Positions 11,226 through 25,800 of a stretch of DNA of 64,000 bases are shown here, one piece after another. Source of the stretch: Larimichthys crocea (Eukaryota; Chordata; Actinopteri; Sciaenidae). The notes below the pieces were generated by a model that was given only the letters and a program-made list of their open reading frames with translations, had not been told where the DNA came from and did no database searches. Where the stretch lies: NCBI RefSeq assembly GCF_000972845.2, contig NC_040011.1:22867062-22931061 (forward strand), read 5' to 3'. Made by a program: the position numbers and the translations under genes. The stretch's first letter is position 1. Each line of letters begins with the position of its first letter.

Positions 11226-13380
11226 TGATCTTTGCTTCAGAATGAAAGTTTTAAAAACGTACAAATATTTTTACTTTACTATGATTATGCACACGGAGCA
11301 CATACTAAAACCTAAGCTAGAACTGTAAAAATGTGTCTTTACAGTTCTTGATGGATCATGAAACCTAGCTCTCGCTTAAGGAAATAAAGTGTTGAACTGG
11401 GATTTGTCTCCCACACTTGTGCAATTGTACATCAGAGGCATCCTGTTTATGTGGCCATGGTTGCTCCAGGGAGATTGGCTCAGGCCGCATCACGGTGCTG
11501 CAGCCCAACAGCTGGGAATGGCCTCTCAGTCTGACAAGACATGCCGTTCCTATGACAAATACCCGTAGAGCAACAGTAACATGTGTCTCCCACCCCTGCG
11601 AGTCAACCCCCCCACACACACCACCATCCCATCCCATCCCATCCCACCCCCCCACACAAAGCTGCACAGTGTACTTAATGAATAGCACACTTGGGGCTGC
11701 AGGGGTTTTTGCCGGAACAGCGAGGGGGGAAAAATGGCCCCCGGTGACCTCTGAGGGCCATCTGAGATAATAAATCCATGACCCTGAGTTCCGGAGTGCT
11801 TTGGGCAAGGTCGGGGTGGCAAATTTCCCACTTCCACAATATCAGATGTTAACGGTAATTCCTTTTAGCCAATGTGTAATGGCGCAGGAATGTCTTCTCC
11901 CCAGCCTCTTCTAGGGCTGGTGGAATCTGTTGAAAATGTGTGACAGCTGTGAAAGTTGGCCAGCCCCGGCCTGTGAATGTATAAGATTTGGACACGATTC
12001 AGGACTGAGGGGTGAGGTGCAGTGGAGGAGGGGTTGGGGGGGGTTGTGTTGTTGTGGTGAAGCTTGCTTGCTCCTCTTCTCTCAGTGGTCTGCTCCTCCT
12101 CTCCTTCTACTGCCCTCTGCTCTGTTGTAACCCCTCTCTCAGTGTTTTCTCCTCTTTTTTTCTTTTTTCGTCTCCCAGTAGGAGGAGGAGTGGCTAAGCA
12201 GAACTTTCCCATCCAGTAAAAAGGAGGCGTAATAGAATGAAAGCAGTCAATTGGGGAATGTTTCATGTAGTGGAAGTCATGGATCTTAATATTAATATGT
12301 ACAAAATGGGTTTTTTTATGACTTAATGACTTCCTTCATTCCTACTTATATTTGATGAGTTCTGTAAGTGAGAAAACTCTCTAGTATTAGTGTCTGTGTT
12401 CAGAATTAAAGCATGTTTTTGTTTGCTTCTCATGAAACTGGCTTGTTAGAAACTCAAAAACTCACTAATTCACCATTTACAGGCTCCACAACAGGTTGTG
12501 TGGTCATTGTCAGGCTAAGGGCCGATTGAGATCAAATACGGCACTACAGTGGAAACACAGGTTTTTTTCTACTAATTTAAATTGCGTTTCGGGTTGAGGT
12601 GATGTGGGCTGAAAAAAGGAGTAGTGCTTCACTGAAGTTGAGCCAGATTCGAATTTTGGAGAAACAACCTAAAATCTTGCCGCAGTAGCCAGTCCAACTA
12701 TCAGACTGGTCAAACTGCTGCACAGTCAGCCAAAGATTTCATTGAAAATAAACACTATCCATGTGGTGCTCATGGACAAAACTATGTATTAGCATTTGCT
12801 AATTAGTGCTCTCTCTGTTATATCCTGGCTCATTGTCCACGCTGCAAAATAGTGACTCCAAGAAGTGTCCTTTGGTTCGTTTAAAAAAAGAAAGTGAGTT
12901 AGAGAGCTACGGCAATGGTCAAGCGACAAAGAAGTGAATAAGAGTTAAGGAGCGCTGGTATCAAAAAAGCTTGTGAATCAGCTGATGAAATAAAGAGTTA
13001 TTTTCTGATTGTTTCATAGCACTTATGTCCAGCACAAATAAGCACACCACCAGCAACCCATAATTTTGGCATAGTGGCCGCATGTGGTACAGTGACAATA
13101 TGACATCACGCAAACTCGCACAAAAGGCAGTTTTGAAAAAAAAACAAAAAAAAACACATGACTCTTTGTATGATTAGAATATGATCCAGGTCCAATAACA
13201 TTTCAAAGTCTAAAGGACCTGTATCATTAAATTATGTCATCTTATTCATTATTAATATGTCAACAGGAGGTCAGCTGGATCAGCCAGAGAAAGTCTCTAG
13301 AGTGTATGCTCTCAACCAGCCCAACCAGACAAGTATTTTAATTACAGACATCCTATATGGCCACATATGATTTCATATAA

Positions 13381-13426
<46 letters not shown>

Positions 13427-15920
13427 ATGTTGTGCATCCATGCAATGTGCTCAACTCCGAGAAGTAAAATAATAGCAGGAGCAGCAGATGCAGACCTATT
13501 ACCCCTGACTAGAAAGTAGTGTAAAAGTGGTGCTGCTGTGGTCAGGGTTATTGAGCAAAAATTTCCACTCCAGCATCATCGTTCTGAATGACAGTGTGAA
13601 AGTATGCTAACATGCTGTCAAAGGCTTCATTTACAACCATTATCAAACAATAATAATAGCTCTTTAATTGATTTGGATGCTTGTATGCCCTCAAACAATC
13701 TTTTATCCCATAGACTGACGGCATTGAGAGGCTCTGGGTAACATGTCAGACGTCACCTTACATAGCAGAAATTAAAATGCTTTTCCAGTTGCTGCAATTT
13801 CTCAAGCTCCTCAACAGACAGCTGTTGCCATCTGCACATTTGGAATAAGGAAAGGCTTGTGGAAGAAAGGGGGGTTGGGGATGTTTTGCTGGACCTTTGC
13901 AGATTCCACGGCGATTAGGAGCACCGTCTCCTCTCTTCTCTTCTTTTCTCTTCTCTTCATGTAATGCTTTTGAAAGCAAGATTGAGGATTACTAATTGGA
14001 TTAAATGTAGCCAGTGACGTATATTGTACTTCTCAGCAGTACAGAGTGTGTAATCTGGCCATTTACTGAGCTTTTTTTTCTCTAAGATATCCCAAAAGAT
14101 GAGATCACCTATAGGTCAAACAATGTAGGTGTGTGACCGTGATGTCCTTTTCTTTAGATTTGCTGTAGTTGCTTTTTTGCTGGAGTTGTGGCTATTAAGG
14201 TTTATCCATACAAACTAAAACTGTTTATATAATAAAAATGCATTCCTGCTTCTGGGCCCTTTACAAAGCTGAATATTATGCTGGAAGTTTGCAGCACATA
14301 TGTTGGGAGCTGCACATTAGATAGTAAGAGATTGTAGAAGTTAGAAATTAGTTCTAGTAAGAACACCTTAACAATGGCTGAGATCAACTGTTTTAAAATA
14401 TGTCATTAAAAAATACTTTTTTTTTGGTTACACTAAATACATAAACTGCCAATAGACTGCTTTTGTTAAATACAAATATCTAATTATTTTTAGTTATCTA
14501 TTAGAGTGACAGAAAAGTGGAGAGAGAGAGACAGAGAGGAGGGATGGTGCAGCAAAGGTCTGCAGGTTGGAGTCGAAAATGGCACCCACTTCCTCATAAT
14601 TATTTGCTCCCTTTTGCAGATTCATCATATGCTTAGTGACCATTTAACAATCAAATACACACGTACATAAATAAAACAGCCATAAATTCTATCTCCATGA
14701 AGTTTATAATGTCCAGTTTTTGTTTGCATAGTAGAAACACCTCTGAATATAAGGCAGTCCAGTACAACACCATCACTAACTATGACTTCAGTGCTAAAGC
14801 ACATAATAGAATTAAGACCTCATTGACAGTGTATTATAGACATAATGAAATTAGACTTGTTTACCAGATAAGGTTAGTATATTTCTCTTACTTGATGTAT
14901 GTATTCTGACAGACAAATTTGCATCACCCCATGCCAATTTATAACTTGATGATGATCAACAATAAAGTTATTTTTGCAGAAAGGCTGCAGAAGACCAGAA
15001 GATACATTGTGCAATCATAGGTTCATGGTTCACATATGGACACCAAAGATTTTTATTTTTTTTATAACCACTAGTTTTGTTCCTTCTCGTCCTCTTCATG
15101 TAAATGGGAAAAGCCAACGGCAACAATTGTCAATGGAGCTGTGGGATGTGGCTGTGGCGCGGCACTCTGCCCACTCTGCCCCGCTGTCGTAATCAGCCCA
15201 AGAGGCAGGATGGGGGGGCCGTGGCAGCAGATAGTATTTCTCGTTGGCCAAAAGGCACTGCCCAGACAGAGAGCTCTTTGTTGCCCCCCTCTAAGAATGG
15301 CTTTCACTTTGCAATTGTGGAGGTAATTCCAGAGCTGCGCCCCATGAGTTTTTTTTTTCTCCCCCCCGACAAAATCGTGACCTGCAATCGGAAACACCTT
15401 TCAGCCATGGTCGCTGGGTCGTCAGTTCTCAGTCAGTGCACAGCGCAATGATAGCATTGCATTACTAAACAAAGAGAATGAAATTTCAATGCAGGGGGAC
15501 CAGAGTGGAAAAACTTGTTAAATGCAGGTTCTGTTGCCAGATTAAACACCAGACACCTGTTTGATTACTCAAGTGCAGATTAGATTAAAAACTGACTCAC
15601 AAATCCAATGTGCAGTCTGTACAAAATATCACAAACATGTCGAGGCCCCTCTGCAGGATGAACATGAAAATGTCAACTCCCCAGCACTTTAAAAATTAAA
15701 TAATCAACACATTGCTATTTCTTGTGATATGGGTACAACATGCCCTCAGGTGAGTTCTTTGTGGAGCTGTACTACTCAAGATAGGTTCAATAAAGAGGAA
15801 TGCTGCATGAGGAGATATGTTCTGTTTACACAAGTGATTGCTGATTTCTGGGATAGACTGACAATCTGCTTGTAGAACAGCAAAATAAATATGACAGTAT
15901 GAGTATCACAGAAAAGTGTC
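11226..15920. other. Intergenic with simple repeats and one CNE-like block
   Basis: There is no supported gene. The long frames at 11.36-12.27 kb come from C/G-rich low-complexity sequence ('catcccatcccatccc', CT-rich tracts at 12.06-12.18 kb). A (TA)n run is at 13385-13419, and CT-rich runs are at 13924-13960. The block at about 15.10-15.46 kb is more GC-rich and non-repetitive and is a candidate regulatory element. Confidence 0.45.
13385..13419. repeat. (TA)n microsatellite
   Basis: About 17 uninterrupted AT units, followed by a short 'gtatgtatatgt' decay. Confidence 0.95.
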
Positions 15921-16800
15921 TTTTCAATCAATCAATCGGACATTATTTGTATAGCACTTTTCGTAAAAATTAAATATAACACAAAGGGCTTCACACATAA
16001 TTAGTTTTGGAGTAACTGTAATTGAATAGAGCATTACAATAGTCAATTCTGCAGGTAATAAAGACGTGCATTAGTGTCACTGTGCTGGCAACACGGTTGC
16101 ACTCTGGAAATGTTCTTAAGATGATAAAAAGCATTCTTAGTTATATTTATTTAGCATGTAAAGGTTAAAAAGAGTTGGACCTAAAATCGAACCTTGGGGA
16201 ACACCACAACTCATCTTATACTTTTGATAATATTTTTTCTCTGTGGTTGAGATAAGATTTGAACCAGTAAAAAATAATGCCAACGAGGCTAATCAGACTG
16301 TGGAGTGGGCTATCCATATTGCATCTGAGATAGTTTACAACCTTGATTAGTGCCAACTCAGTGCTGTGATTGGAGTTCATGAAATCATGTAACTGATTAA
16401 AAACAAACTTCTATAAAATTTTGCTAAAAAATGGCAGATTCAGTACTGGTCTGTAATAATTAAGGAGAGAAGAATCTAAGTTGTTTAGCTTCAGAAGAAG
16501 TTTAATCATGACAGTCTTGAAACTAGTAGGGAAAATACCCATGTGAAGAAAATAGTTCACAATTGTAAGTTACTCTTCCTCCAAAAAGCTACATGCTGTT
16601 TTAAAAAAGGACCCACTAATTGTAACTTAGATGCAAGTTGTGGGTTTTAATTGGGAAATAACTTTTCAAAGCATCTCAGCAACCACTACAAATTTATGCA
16701 GTATTTCCTCACATAAAAGCAAAGGTTCTGAAGTGTTGAAATGCATTTTATTTCTGAACTGGTCTGGAAATTCCTCACATTTGGGGCTCATAGACATGAG
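15921..16800 (-). pseudogene. Truncated non-LTR retrotransposon (L2/Rex1-like) reverse transcriptase
   Basis: Minus-strand translation gives, in the correct order, NYYRPVLNLP (16461-16432), GVPQGSILGP (16205-16176) and RIDYCNALF (16050-16024), hallmark blocks of non-LTR reverse transcriptases. FPTSFKTVMIKLLLK-like sequence precedes the first block. The 3' end 'gtgctatacaaataatg' runs into an (ATTG)n tail at about 15940-15926, as in L2/CR1-related fish LINEs. Only about 125 bases separate the second and third motifs, so part of the palm/thumb region is deleted, and frames are broken by stops. It is a dead 5'-truncated copy; the left end is its 3' terminus. The clade is uncertain. Confidence 0.8.
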
Positions 16801-19800
16801 ACATGATTCTATTTCTTGTTAGATGTGATATGTTATCACATTGATTAAAATTCCATTCTCAGTTAGCCTACATGATGACAACTGAGCAAACTGCATGAAG
16901 ATTGTGACATGTGGTTGAAAGCCCTGACAATAGCTAGTAAGTTCATCTTGAGCTAACATTATTTAGTCATACAATTTCCAGTATCACAAATTAATTTTCA
17001 CACTTAATTCACTGTTAAATATTTAAAACATTTAAAATACATAGAAAGACAAAGACACCTGGTGATACAGAAAATAAGGACAGAGCACAATATATGCTGT
17101 ATTGTTTAAAACCATTAAAATGCATATACACATTCAATGGTTAGAGTTAGGGTTGAGGGTGTAATCACAAAATTATCAAGCACTTTTCACCTTCACAGGA
17201 GAGGGGAAATGAGACAAGGTAGTAGACTGGGAAGAAACATAACCTTCCAAAACTCCCACCAACCATAATCCCTCCGCCCGCCCGCCACTCCCTTGCACTT
17301 CGCCTCGGTGTATTCCTCTGCTTCCTATTGAGGATGCATTCCTGGCACACCACACCCAAGATCATTGTAATGAAAATTCCTGTGCCTATGCCAAAAGGAT
17401 CCAGTTGCCACTAATCCTTTTGCGGAGTATCACCTGATCCTGAGGCCGGCGGAGGTTAGGACTGTGGCCTTGCCAATGGTTGGAGGTGCTTGAAACATGG
17501 ACAGTGTGTGTGTATGTCGGGTGGATTGGGGGGGTAGAGACAGTCAATAGTGGCTCAAAACCCATCTGTCGAGCAAATATTTCATGATACCCTCATCCCC
17601 TTGATTCACCTCTGCTTCCTCACCTATGCTCTTCCCTTCAAGCTCTCATTACCTTACCTGGAATTTCTGTCATACGTGATCATCGTAGCATCACAGGAAT
17701 ATTTTGTTACTGTTGGCAAGGTGTGGTAGCTACGAGCCTCACACTGTGTACCGTCGGACTGTTTGTAATGTGAGAATTTGAGCTTACTCCACTGTTGGAC
17801 TTCACTTGGAATTAAAGTGTCAGTTGGATTCATAAAATATTAAATCTCAGAATGTCAACAATGCTTCAAACGCACACTTGAGACTTGAGAAATTAATCTC
17901 ACTGGTTTCCAGAGGAACTAATGATTCAAATGGCTAAAACTAAAACAAACACACCACAAAATAGAGTTTAATCATTTCCTCTGGTAAAGCCTGCATTGTC
18001 TAGCAGCATTATCATCAAACCGCAAAGGAAAGATATGTTCCATATGATTTCAGGTCCAACCCACTAAGAGAGCAGAAAAACTTGTGTATTTTTGTATCTG
18101 CAAAGCTACACTGCTCCTATTACAAGTCTTTTTGAGCGGTAACTTGGAAAGGGAACCTGATCTGGCTATGCAGATCCCGAACACTGAAAAGATATAGGGA
18201 TCAGTGTGGGAGTAAAAAGAAAAAAGTTTTTTTTTACAAACTTTATTTGCTCTTTTCTGGTTTTACTCTTGCTTCACTTTCATATTTAGGAACTCCCAGC
18301 AGCAATGACTTCTGGCCTTTAGAACGGTCATGGGGTTTAAACGCCTTGCTCAAGGGTATCTGAGTGTTAGTGCTTACAAAAATGTAATTGTACTCATTCA
18401 ATTTACATACTTAAGTTTTCCCATCGATTATGAAGTAGAGTCTAGTATCAATGTGAAGTTTAAATGAGAGTTTACTTAGTAAAATAGAAACCAAAAAAGG
18501 TGAATAAACAAAATACAGTTTTTATTTGTTTGTCTATAATTGTTTGAATAAGCTAATGAAGCAGAAAAGTCACCAGAAAAAGAAGGAAAAAAAAGACTCA
18601 ATAGATCATCGATACTTTCTGGCATTTTCAGTGGAACAGTGGATCAAGTTCTGCACTCCTTCCCAGCACCAATTTAAACGTCAGTGTCGAACAGTTTTGT
18701 TGTCTCACAATGTGCAAAAATTATGTCTTCTCCTGCCTATTCGTGTTTCCTGAGTGGAAATATTGGAAACCGAACATGAATACGCTGAATGAACCTTTTG
18801 TCCCTTGACTTACTTTCTCAAGTTTAGATTCTGACATTTTATAATTCGTTGGTGTTCAAGCTGAAAATAGCAGCATGTTAATGGTGCGGGTGGGGGGCCC
18901 TGTTGTTTCAAGCACCAGTGAGAAGGCGAAACTCTAGTTTGAGTAATACGTTCACAAGTTGAAAGGCTTATCAGACGCCAAAACACTGCATAACAGTTTA
19001 TTAAACTAGGAGAGAGGATTTTACAACTCTGGAACGTTTTCATGGGCTCAATGATCATGAGGTAAACAACAGATTTACACAGTTTACATCATAAAGCAAT
19101 CTACTCGGAATGTGCACTTCCATTTGCTTGATTGGGCAATTTAGTCCAAAAGCTGAAAACCTTCATTGCCAGAAGATGCTGCGTTGTTTTGCCAGAGTTA
19201 TTGTTGTGTCAAAGCAGTGGATATATCGAAATGAAATTTTTTCATGCAATGCTGTTGGTGGACTTGGGTTTACCTTGTGTTGCCCACTGTCTTTGTCCAT
19301 TTTTGTACTATATCACAGCTTTAATTGGTCAAAAATGATGGCATCATCAGAGATGTTTGATTGCAGGAAATTATGACATGACTGAAACAAAGAAAAATCA
19401 ATGATAAACATCAACTTGAAAGTGACAAAGAATCAGAGAGAGAGGCTCTGGATCATACAGAAAGATAAGCGGCCGAAATACCAATTCCTCTATCTACAGT
19501 AGCCCCAACAGACCAGCATGCAATGCAGCCGCATTACAGGTTGCGGTTAAGCTGTGAGTAACATGTATAACCCACAGCTGGATACAACAAGTTCAGGCCT
19601 GTCCTCGTCAAAGCCATTCTGGAAAATGTAGGAGTAGATTATATCAGTATATATAGAAAGGTAAGAGTAAGTGGGTGGGTGTGGGGGGCTTTAACTGCCA
19701 CAGATATTGGTTAGATAAACACACAACTTTCAAGTTTGTTTTTCTTTCCCAGTATGTATTGTACCAACACACATTTTTCCCATCTTCCCTTTTGTCTGAG

Positions 19801-22800
19801 GGGGTTAAGTAAAAGATACTTTCATCTCCTTCATCACAGTATGGCAGTGAATGTTCTTGCTTGAAAATACAGCATATCTGATTTCTGCTTACAGATCCTG
19901 ATGAGCCAAAATGCATGTTCCAAATCTTGATTTAAAACAAGCACGCTGCTAAAAGCTTGGAGGAAATCACTAATGAAAACTTGGCAGAAGCTAACCACCT
20001 ATATATCACCCTTGCATGAATGTTACATGAGCTTTTAATTTACAGCATTAAAACATGCTACGGCTGCATTACTATTTACCTTTCCATATCCGATAGCCCC
20101 GGCCGGTTGCCATGGGGTTTCAGTCATATCCAATCCCTACCCCTTTGGCACACACTCTTATCTCTGTTTAAATATCCGGTTACTTCCCCCTCTGGTCCAG
20201 GCACACAGAGACATGTCATTAAGAGCAGTATCTCTCCCCAGCTCAGCCTTCCTTCCTGTGCGCGTGGTGACGGATTGATTTTCTCCGGTAGGGATCCACT
20301 GGAAGAAATATTCATCTAAACAGGTTATTTAATCTAGTGTTGAGTCTAAAAATGTCTTTCTTTTTCTTTTTTCTTTTTACAGGAAGAAAAACAGCTAACA
20401 GGAAGGAGAGATGATTTCACTTTTTCTACAGTTGTTTCCAGAAAGTTTACTTTAGCCAAGTGACATCAGCTTGAAATAAGTGGAGTGATCGACCTTGTTA
20501 TCACTTTTTCCAATAATTCAGTATTTCTTTAATATGTGAAGTTGCACTGGGAAAAGAAATAAAATTATGTCACGCCACAAAACGTATGATTTAATGAAAT
20601 GATTTTAAAGTGAAATTAAGTCGTCTATAACTTTTATCAACCTTACACAGTGAAGATGAAATTGTTAAACCAATTTAAAGTTGGAATCAATGGTGTCTTG
20701 CACTTATATTTTTTCTTAATTATACAATATTAGAACCATCTAATGTGTAGTAAACCACTGTCACTCGACATACTGCTGTTAAGAACTGTTAAACAGGTTT
20801 GTTGGGTTGCAGGTATCTTAATGGCACCAAAGCCATTTAATTACATCAATACATTATTGCATATCAAGGAAGACAGGAGCAAATACTTAACAAACCCAAC
20901 CCTGGATGCGTGTCATCTTCACTAGTTTGAAATGTATGATCTAAAACTGTATTAAAGAAATATGAGATTGTTTTGTTAAACCCAAGGTCAAGGTCAGTTT
21001 TTAAACCTAAGGCCAAAATATACATACAAAATGTTGCATCTATGGGTTAATCATTAGGGGCCCTTTTAAAGTGGGTACGGATTGGTTGTTGTGAAGCCAT
21101 TAACCATTTAAATTGTGTTTATAAGCTCTAATTTTGTTCCAAGCTAAAGAAAACGGTTGCTGCATCATGATTGTGATGCGTGTGATCTAACTACATAGTC
21201 AGTATCTACAAATCCTTGAGCTATGATTTGAACTATGACATGAATCATGATCACTGGGAATCTCAGTCGTTGCATCTCAGGCAAAATGAAGTAACTTGTT
21301 AAAATGGACATTTTTTACAGTGGAGTCTTGGGTCTGTGGCTTGGCGTCTGTTCTCCGGAGGAGCCCTTGGTACCCACAGGGGTCAAATCTCCCTCCTCTG
21401 TTTCTGGAAGAACAGAGGCTGTTAAGAGAGGCCTACACTCCAGTATCTTTACAAATCAATGGAAGCACTTCCTCTCTCCTTGTCCTCCACATGCACTAAG
21501 GACGTATCGATTACAGCAATATACGTGTTTCTTGACTGCTTGTAAATACGCAGCTTGATGAGAGATTTCTGGTTTAGTGTTAGGCGGAGAGGTCATGCCT
21601 GCGAGGGTCAAAACCTCATTTTAAGAGAGTTCATTTTTCATGCTTTACCAAAGCCCTCTAGTCACGGCTATGGAGTAATCTTAACTGCATAAGGATAAAT
21701 GCACAAGGGTTGCCCTTAAAGCCATCCACTGTACAGCTGTGGGGAGTGAACACCCCAAAAAGACATATTTATCTTGAGGTATAAAATTTTCTTTCAGCAC
21801 CCCTGCTCTCCCACAGGTTTTGGCGTGATCGTGTTACACGTTCTAGCGGTAAGAGCACAAGGAGGGAGGGGGCAACTTTTGCACGTCTTTATCATAAAAA
21901 TGTTTGTCCATTGTACAGATGCCCTGGAGTTGAACTCTTAGGGAGAGTAAACAGGGGGGGACTATGCAGGCCTTTCCTTTTCTTTCAGCTGCACTAATGA
22001 TGTTGTGCCGGACCACAGCTGTTTTTTTGTGGCAGGTGTGCAAGTGGGAACCACAGCAGACTGCACTCGGCCCGGATCGGAGGAATGCCAAAAACAAGAC
22101 GGAAGGAGAGGAGACGGGGCGCATAGCGAGTCGGAGAAATGAATATCCACACAAGATACAGCTCCCCTAGCTCCCAGAAAGCTGGATACAATATTCAATT
22201 GAGAATTTCCCCTCAACACCTGGCCACCAGCATAAGTAGGATATTGATGTGGGTCCCGCGCCAGAGCCCCACAGCTTGACTCATTTCAAATCCTCTGGCG
22301 ATTTCATGCGGTATTTAGCTGAAATGCTTGGACAAGAACTTGTCTGGAGTTCTTTCCTGAGACGGGGGACATAGCCAGTATGTCTTGAATATGCACTCCG
22401 CTGGTCTGGGCTATGAGGATAGAAATGGCCCAGAGATCATTTCCTGTTTGGAACTGGGATCAGGAGCAGAGAGGGGAAAATATGCACAGAATATTTGCTG
22501 TGTGGATTGGAGAAGATCACGGTGGAGATTACTGCAAGGCTATTGTAAAACTGTATGTACTGTACAAAAGAAGAGAAATGTGATTTTTTTTCTTCTTTCA
22601 TTTACACTGACACTAAAAGCTTGTGAGATCTGTTATCTAAGATATTATGTAAGTGGAACTAGAACTATTACAGACACTCTGATTAGCTGCTTGTGATTGT
22701 TTCATATGATACAATTATAATAACTACTACTACCTACTTTTTCACAACAGTAATATTTAGAAACTATAACATTATAATTTAGGACAAATAAAAACAAACT

Positions 22801-25800
22801 TTATATTAAAACCTTAATACGTGTGATCAAAAACCCAAATGTGCCAAAAAGAAGTAGTTCCTGGTTGATCTGTGGACTGCAGCCGTACAGTGCATGCTGC
22901 AGGACGTTTGTTACACCTCCCTCTTCGTTCCCAATCTGATACTTCCCACTCTATCTTGTCCAATAAAGCAGTAAAGACTTAAAAATCACATTTTTGTATA
23001 TTGCTTTCGGGTAGAAAGTGAGACCAGAGTGAGACCTCTGTTCTCCCTCGACTCGCGCCTCTAGCTAATATTAAAGCCGAGGCCATACGTGGTAAATATT
23101 AGCTTTTCTCTCCCGTGTTGACAGTGTGTGCTTTTCCACACACACGGAACAAAGGTCTGCCATATTGCACACCCACCTGGGAACTCAGATGGGACAGAGT
23201 GGAGGTAGGTGTTCATTGCTTAACAGTGGTGGCTTTTCATTGTGTGACTTATGATTATGCAGTTGAAAGGCCCCTTCAGACCGGATGTGTAATGTTGATA
23301 ATGGGAACAGGAGGCTCATTCTGCTGCTGCTGTGGATACAAGCCAGATAAATGCCTGAAAATGCAACTCAGCAAGATTTCCATTATATAATATTCTCTCC
23401 ATCTTTCATGTGGTGTGGTGCCTTTGCTCTGCACTTCATAGAAATCATCTGTCCACACAGACATTGATGTACAATGGGTCGTCCAACCACCTCTAAAGGC
23501 GTAAGAGCTGATCTGAATAGCTGTCATGAAAATGGGTGAAATGCTATATATCGTCCAAATGAGGGAAAACAGTGCTCAGTCTCTTTTCGAGGGCGTTCAT
23601 GGTGTTGAACCTGGTTGTACACACCAAAAGAGACAGAAGTACTAGCATAAAATAATTTTTAAAGAGACTGGGAGAGAATTTCAAATCTTTCTCACTTCCA
23701 AACGCCTGGTAAAATGTTACGTGAAGTGGGCACTGTTGTTTGGATTGTCAATTTTTATGAAAGCTGCAAAAATTGGCCCCTAAATTCCCGCATCAGAAAG
23801 TTCTTACTGGAGGGGGTTTCCCTTAAGCATTTCATTTTAAGCATTTCGATGCGCTACATTTGTCTTTCTGTTGGGAATCGAGTTCCTGTTTGCTTATGTT
23901 CCAGTATTAGTCACACTGACAGATGGACAGTGACGCGGCCACATCCGTACATCTCAGCAATAAATTTAGTCGATAAAATGACATCATAACGTGGTAGGAA
24001 ATCTGTTTGAACATTTAGAAGTGTTTGGCTGACAACAGTTCCGGTCCAGGTAGTTCCAGACCTTCATCCAACTCTTGCCACACATACACATGCAATGCAC
24101 GCCCATAAACACATAAAACAGCGCTCCCTGTCTACTGAGGTGTTTTACTTACCTACCTGAAACACTCTGGCTTGGAAAACAGGGGCAGCTCAGTCAGTTT
24201 TTTTACCCCCCCTCAAATCTAGAAGAGAAACACTTCCCTAAACCAAAGAGCTTTTTTACATTAAGTGAAACGTACCCCGATTTTGCAGGGCAAGCATTCA
24301 TTGCTCCGGTGTTAAGAAACACACTGTCCCAGCATGCTCCTTGGCTTGAAGCACAAGGAAGGTCACAAGTCAGTTCCTAAAAAGAGTCAAATACCAGCAG
24401 CAGAGCCCCTATCACACTTTCAGTGCCTCCTCCCCCCTTCTCCACCTTCCCTCACTTGCTCCCCCCCTCCTCCTCCCACTTCCTCCCCACCTCCTTCTCT
24501 TCCCTCTTTGGCCTGCCAGTGTGGTTTGCCTTGGCTGACTGATAATAAGAGACACAAAAATCCTCTTATCCCCCCCTCCTTTTCTCTCCGCTGAAATGAG
24601 TCACTTCCTTGCCAGGGCCTCGGTCGCTGGACCACTGCCAGGAGATACCCTGCTATTTATTGCCCGTTTCCACCCCAGAAGAGGGGAGTCTGGGAAGGCA
24701 TTTTCAGAGAAGTCTACACACACTCACACTTAAAACTCTCAGCTTGCATCCACATTAAGAAATCCACCAACACATCCACACAAAGACACACACATAGGGA
24801 GAAAAGCCAAGCATGCTCCACACACAAAGACACACACACACACTTCTTGGCCAGGTTTTAAGCATCTGACAGGACCCAGAACACGTTCACCTTGGATTCT
24901 ACAATTGATGTTTGCGTTCCTCCCCCGAGCTGCTAGCCTGCTTGCCTTTAAGGTCTCCGTTTTCCGTGACGTCCCACCGGGAGCCGGGGAGATTTATGTC
25001 CCATTCCCGGCATTTTTCAGAAGGAAACGGCCTCGCTTTTTCTGACCACACATGCGACACACAAACACAAGCTTGTGAGGAGGCACACAAACAGTCTCTC
25101 ATGATAAAAACAGATAGAGATATAGCATGGCTGTAGCTGGCTGATGTTTATTGTTTTGTTTTTTTACACAGGGGGCATCTTTCAGGACTATATCAGATAT
25201 GCATAAAGGTGTGTGTGAATTTAGTTCCTACTCAACAGTTTTGCTAAGTGCTGAATTCTTGCATATATGAAACATGCTAACCTGGGGTCAATTCATCTAT
25301 TCATGCAGAACTTTATAGCACACTCATGCACTCACACACTCATAGTCACATACAACCACACACTCCAACATACACACACACACACACAAAGTCTCACACA
25401 CAGGATCCTTGTGAATCCAAAACATTCCTTTCAGCTCAAGTTCAGGCACATCCCCCTAATAGAGGGGTTTGCACTTTTATTCATGGGCCCTTCTTTGGAA
25501 TATGGCTGCTTTATAACTATCAGCCTAGTGCTTGTTGGGCCTTTTTTTCACTACATAACATTGTCCTTCCAGCATTGCTTTGGAACGCAGAGGATTGTGA
25601 TTTAAATGGCTTTTGAGTACTCCTAATCCACCGGAGGCACATAAGTCACACAAAGGTAGCTCCGAAAAGCCGGGCGAATTTCACCGAGCAAAGAGGAAGT
25701 CTTAAATCCCAAGCTTTGCTTAAATACCACAGAGGTGACTTATTAATGGAATGATTTTGACTTGTGTGTATAGATGGTCCTTGATCAAGTGCGTTAGCCT

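Noticed and set aside
11365..12266. Long overlapping open frames of 117-147 residues on both strands
   Set aside because: They arise from C/G-rich low-complexity sequence ('catccc' repeats, CT tracts), have no domain pattern, and are open on both strands at once.
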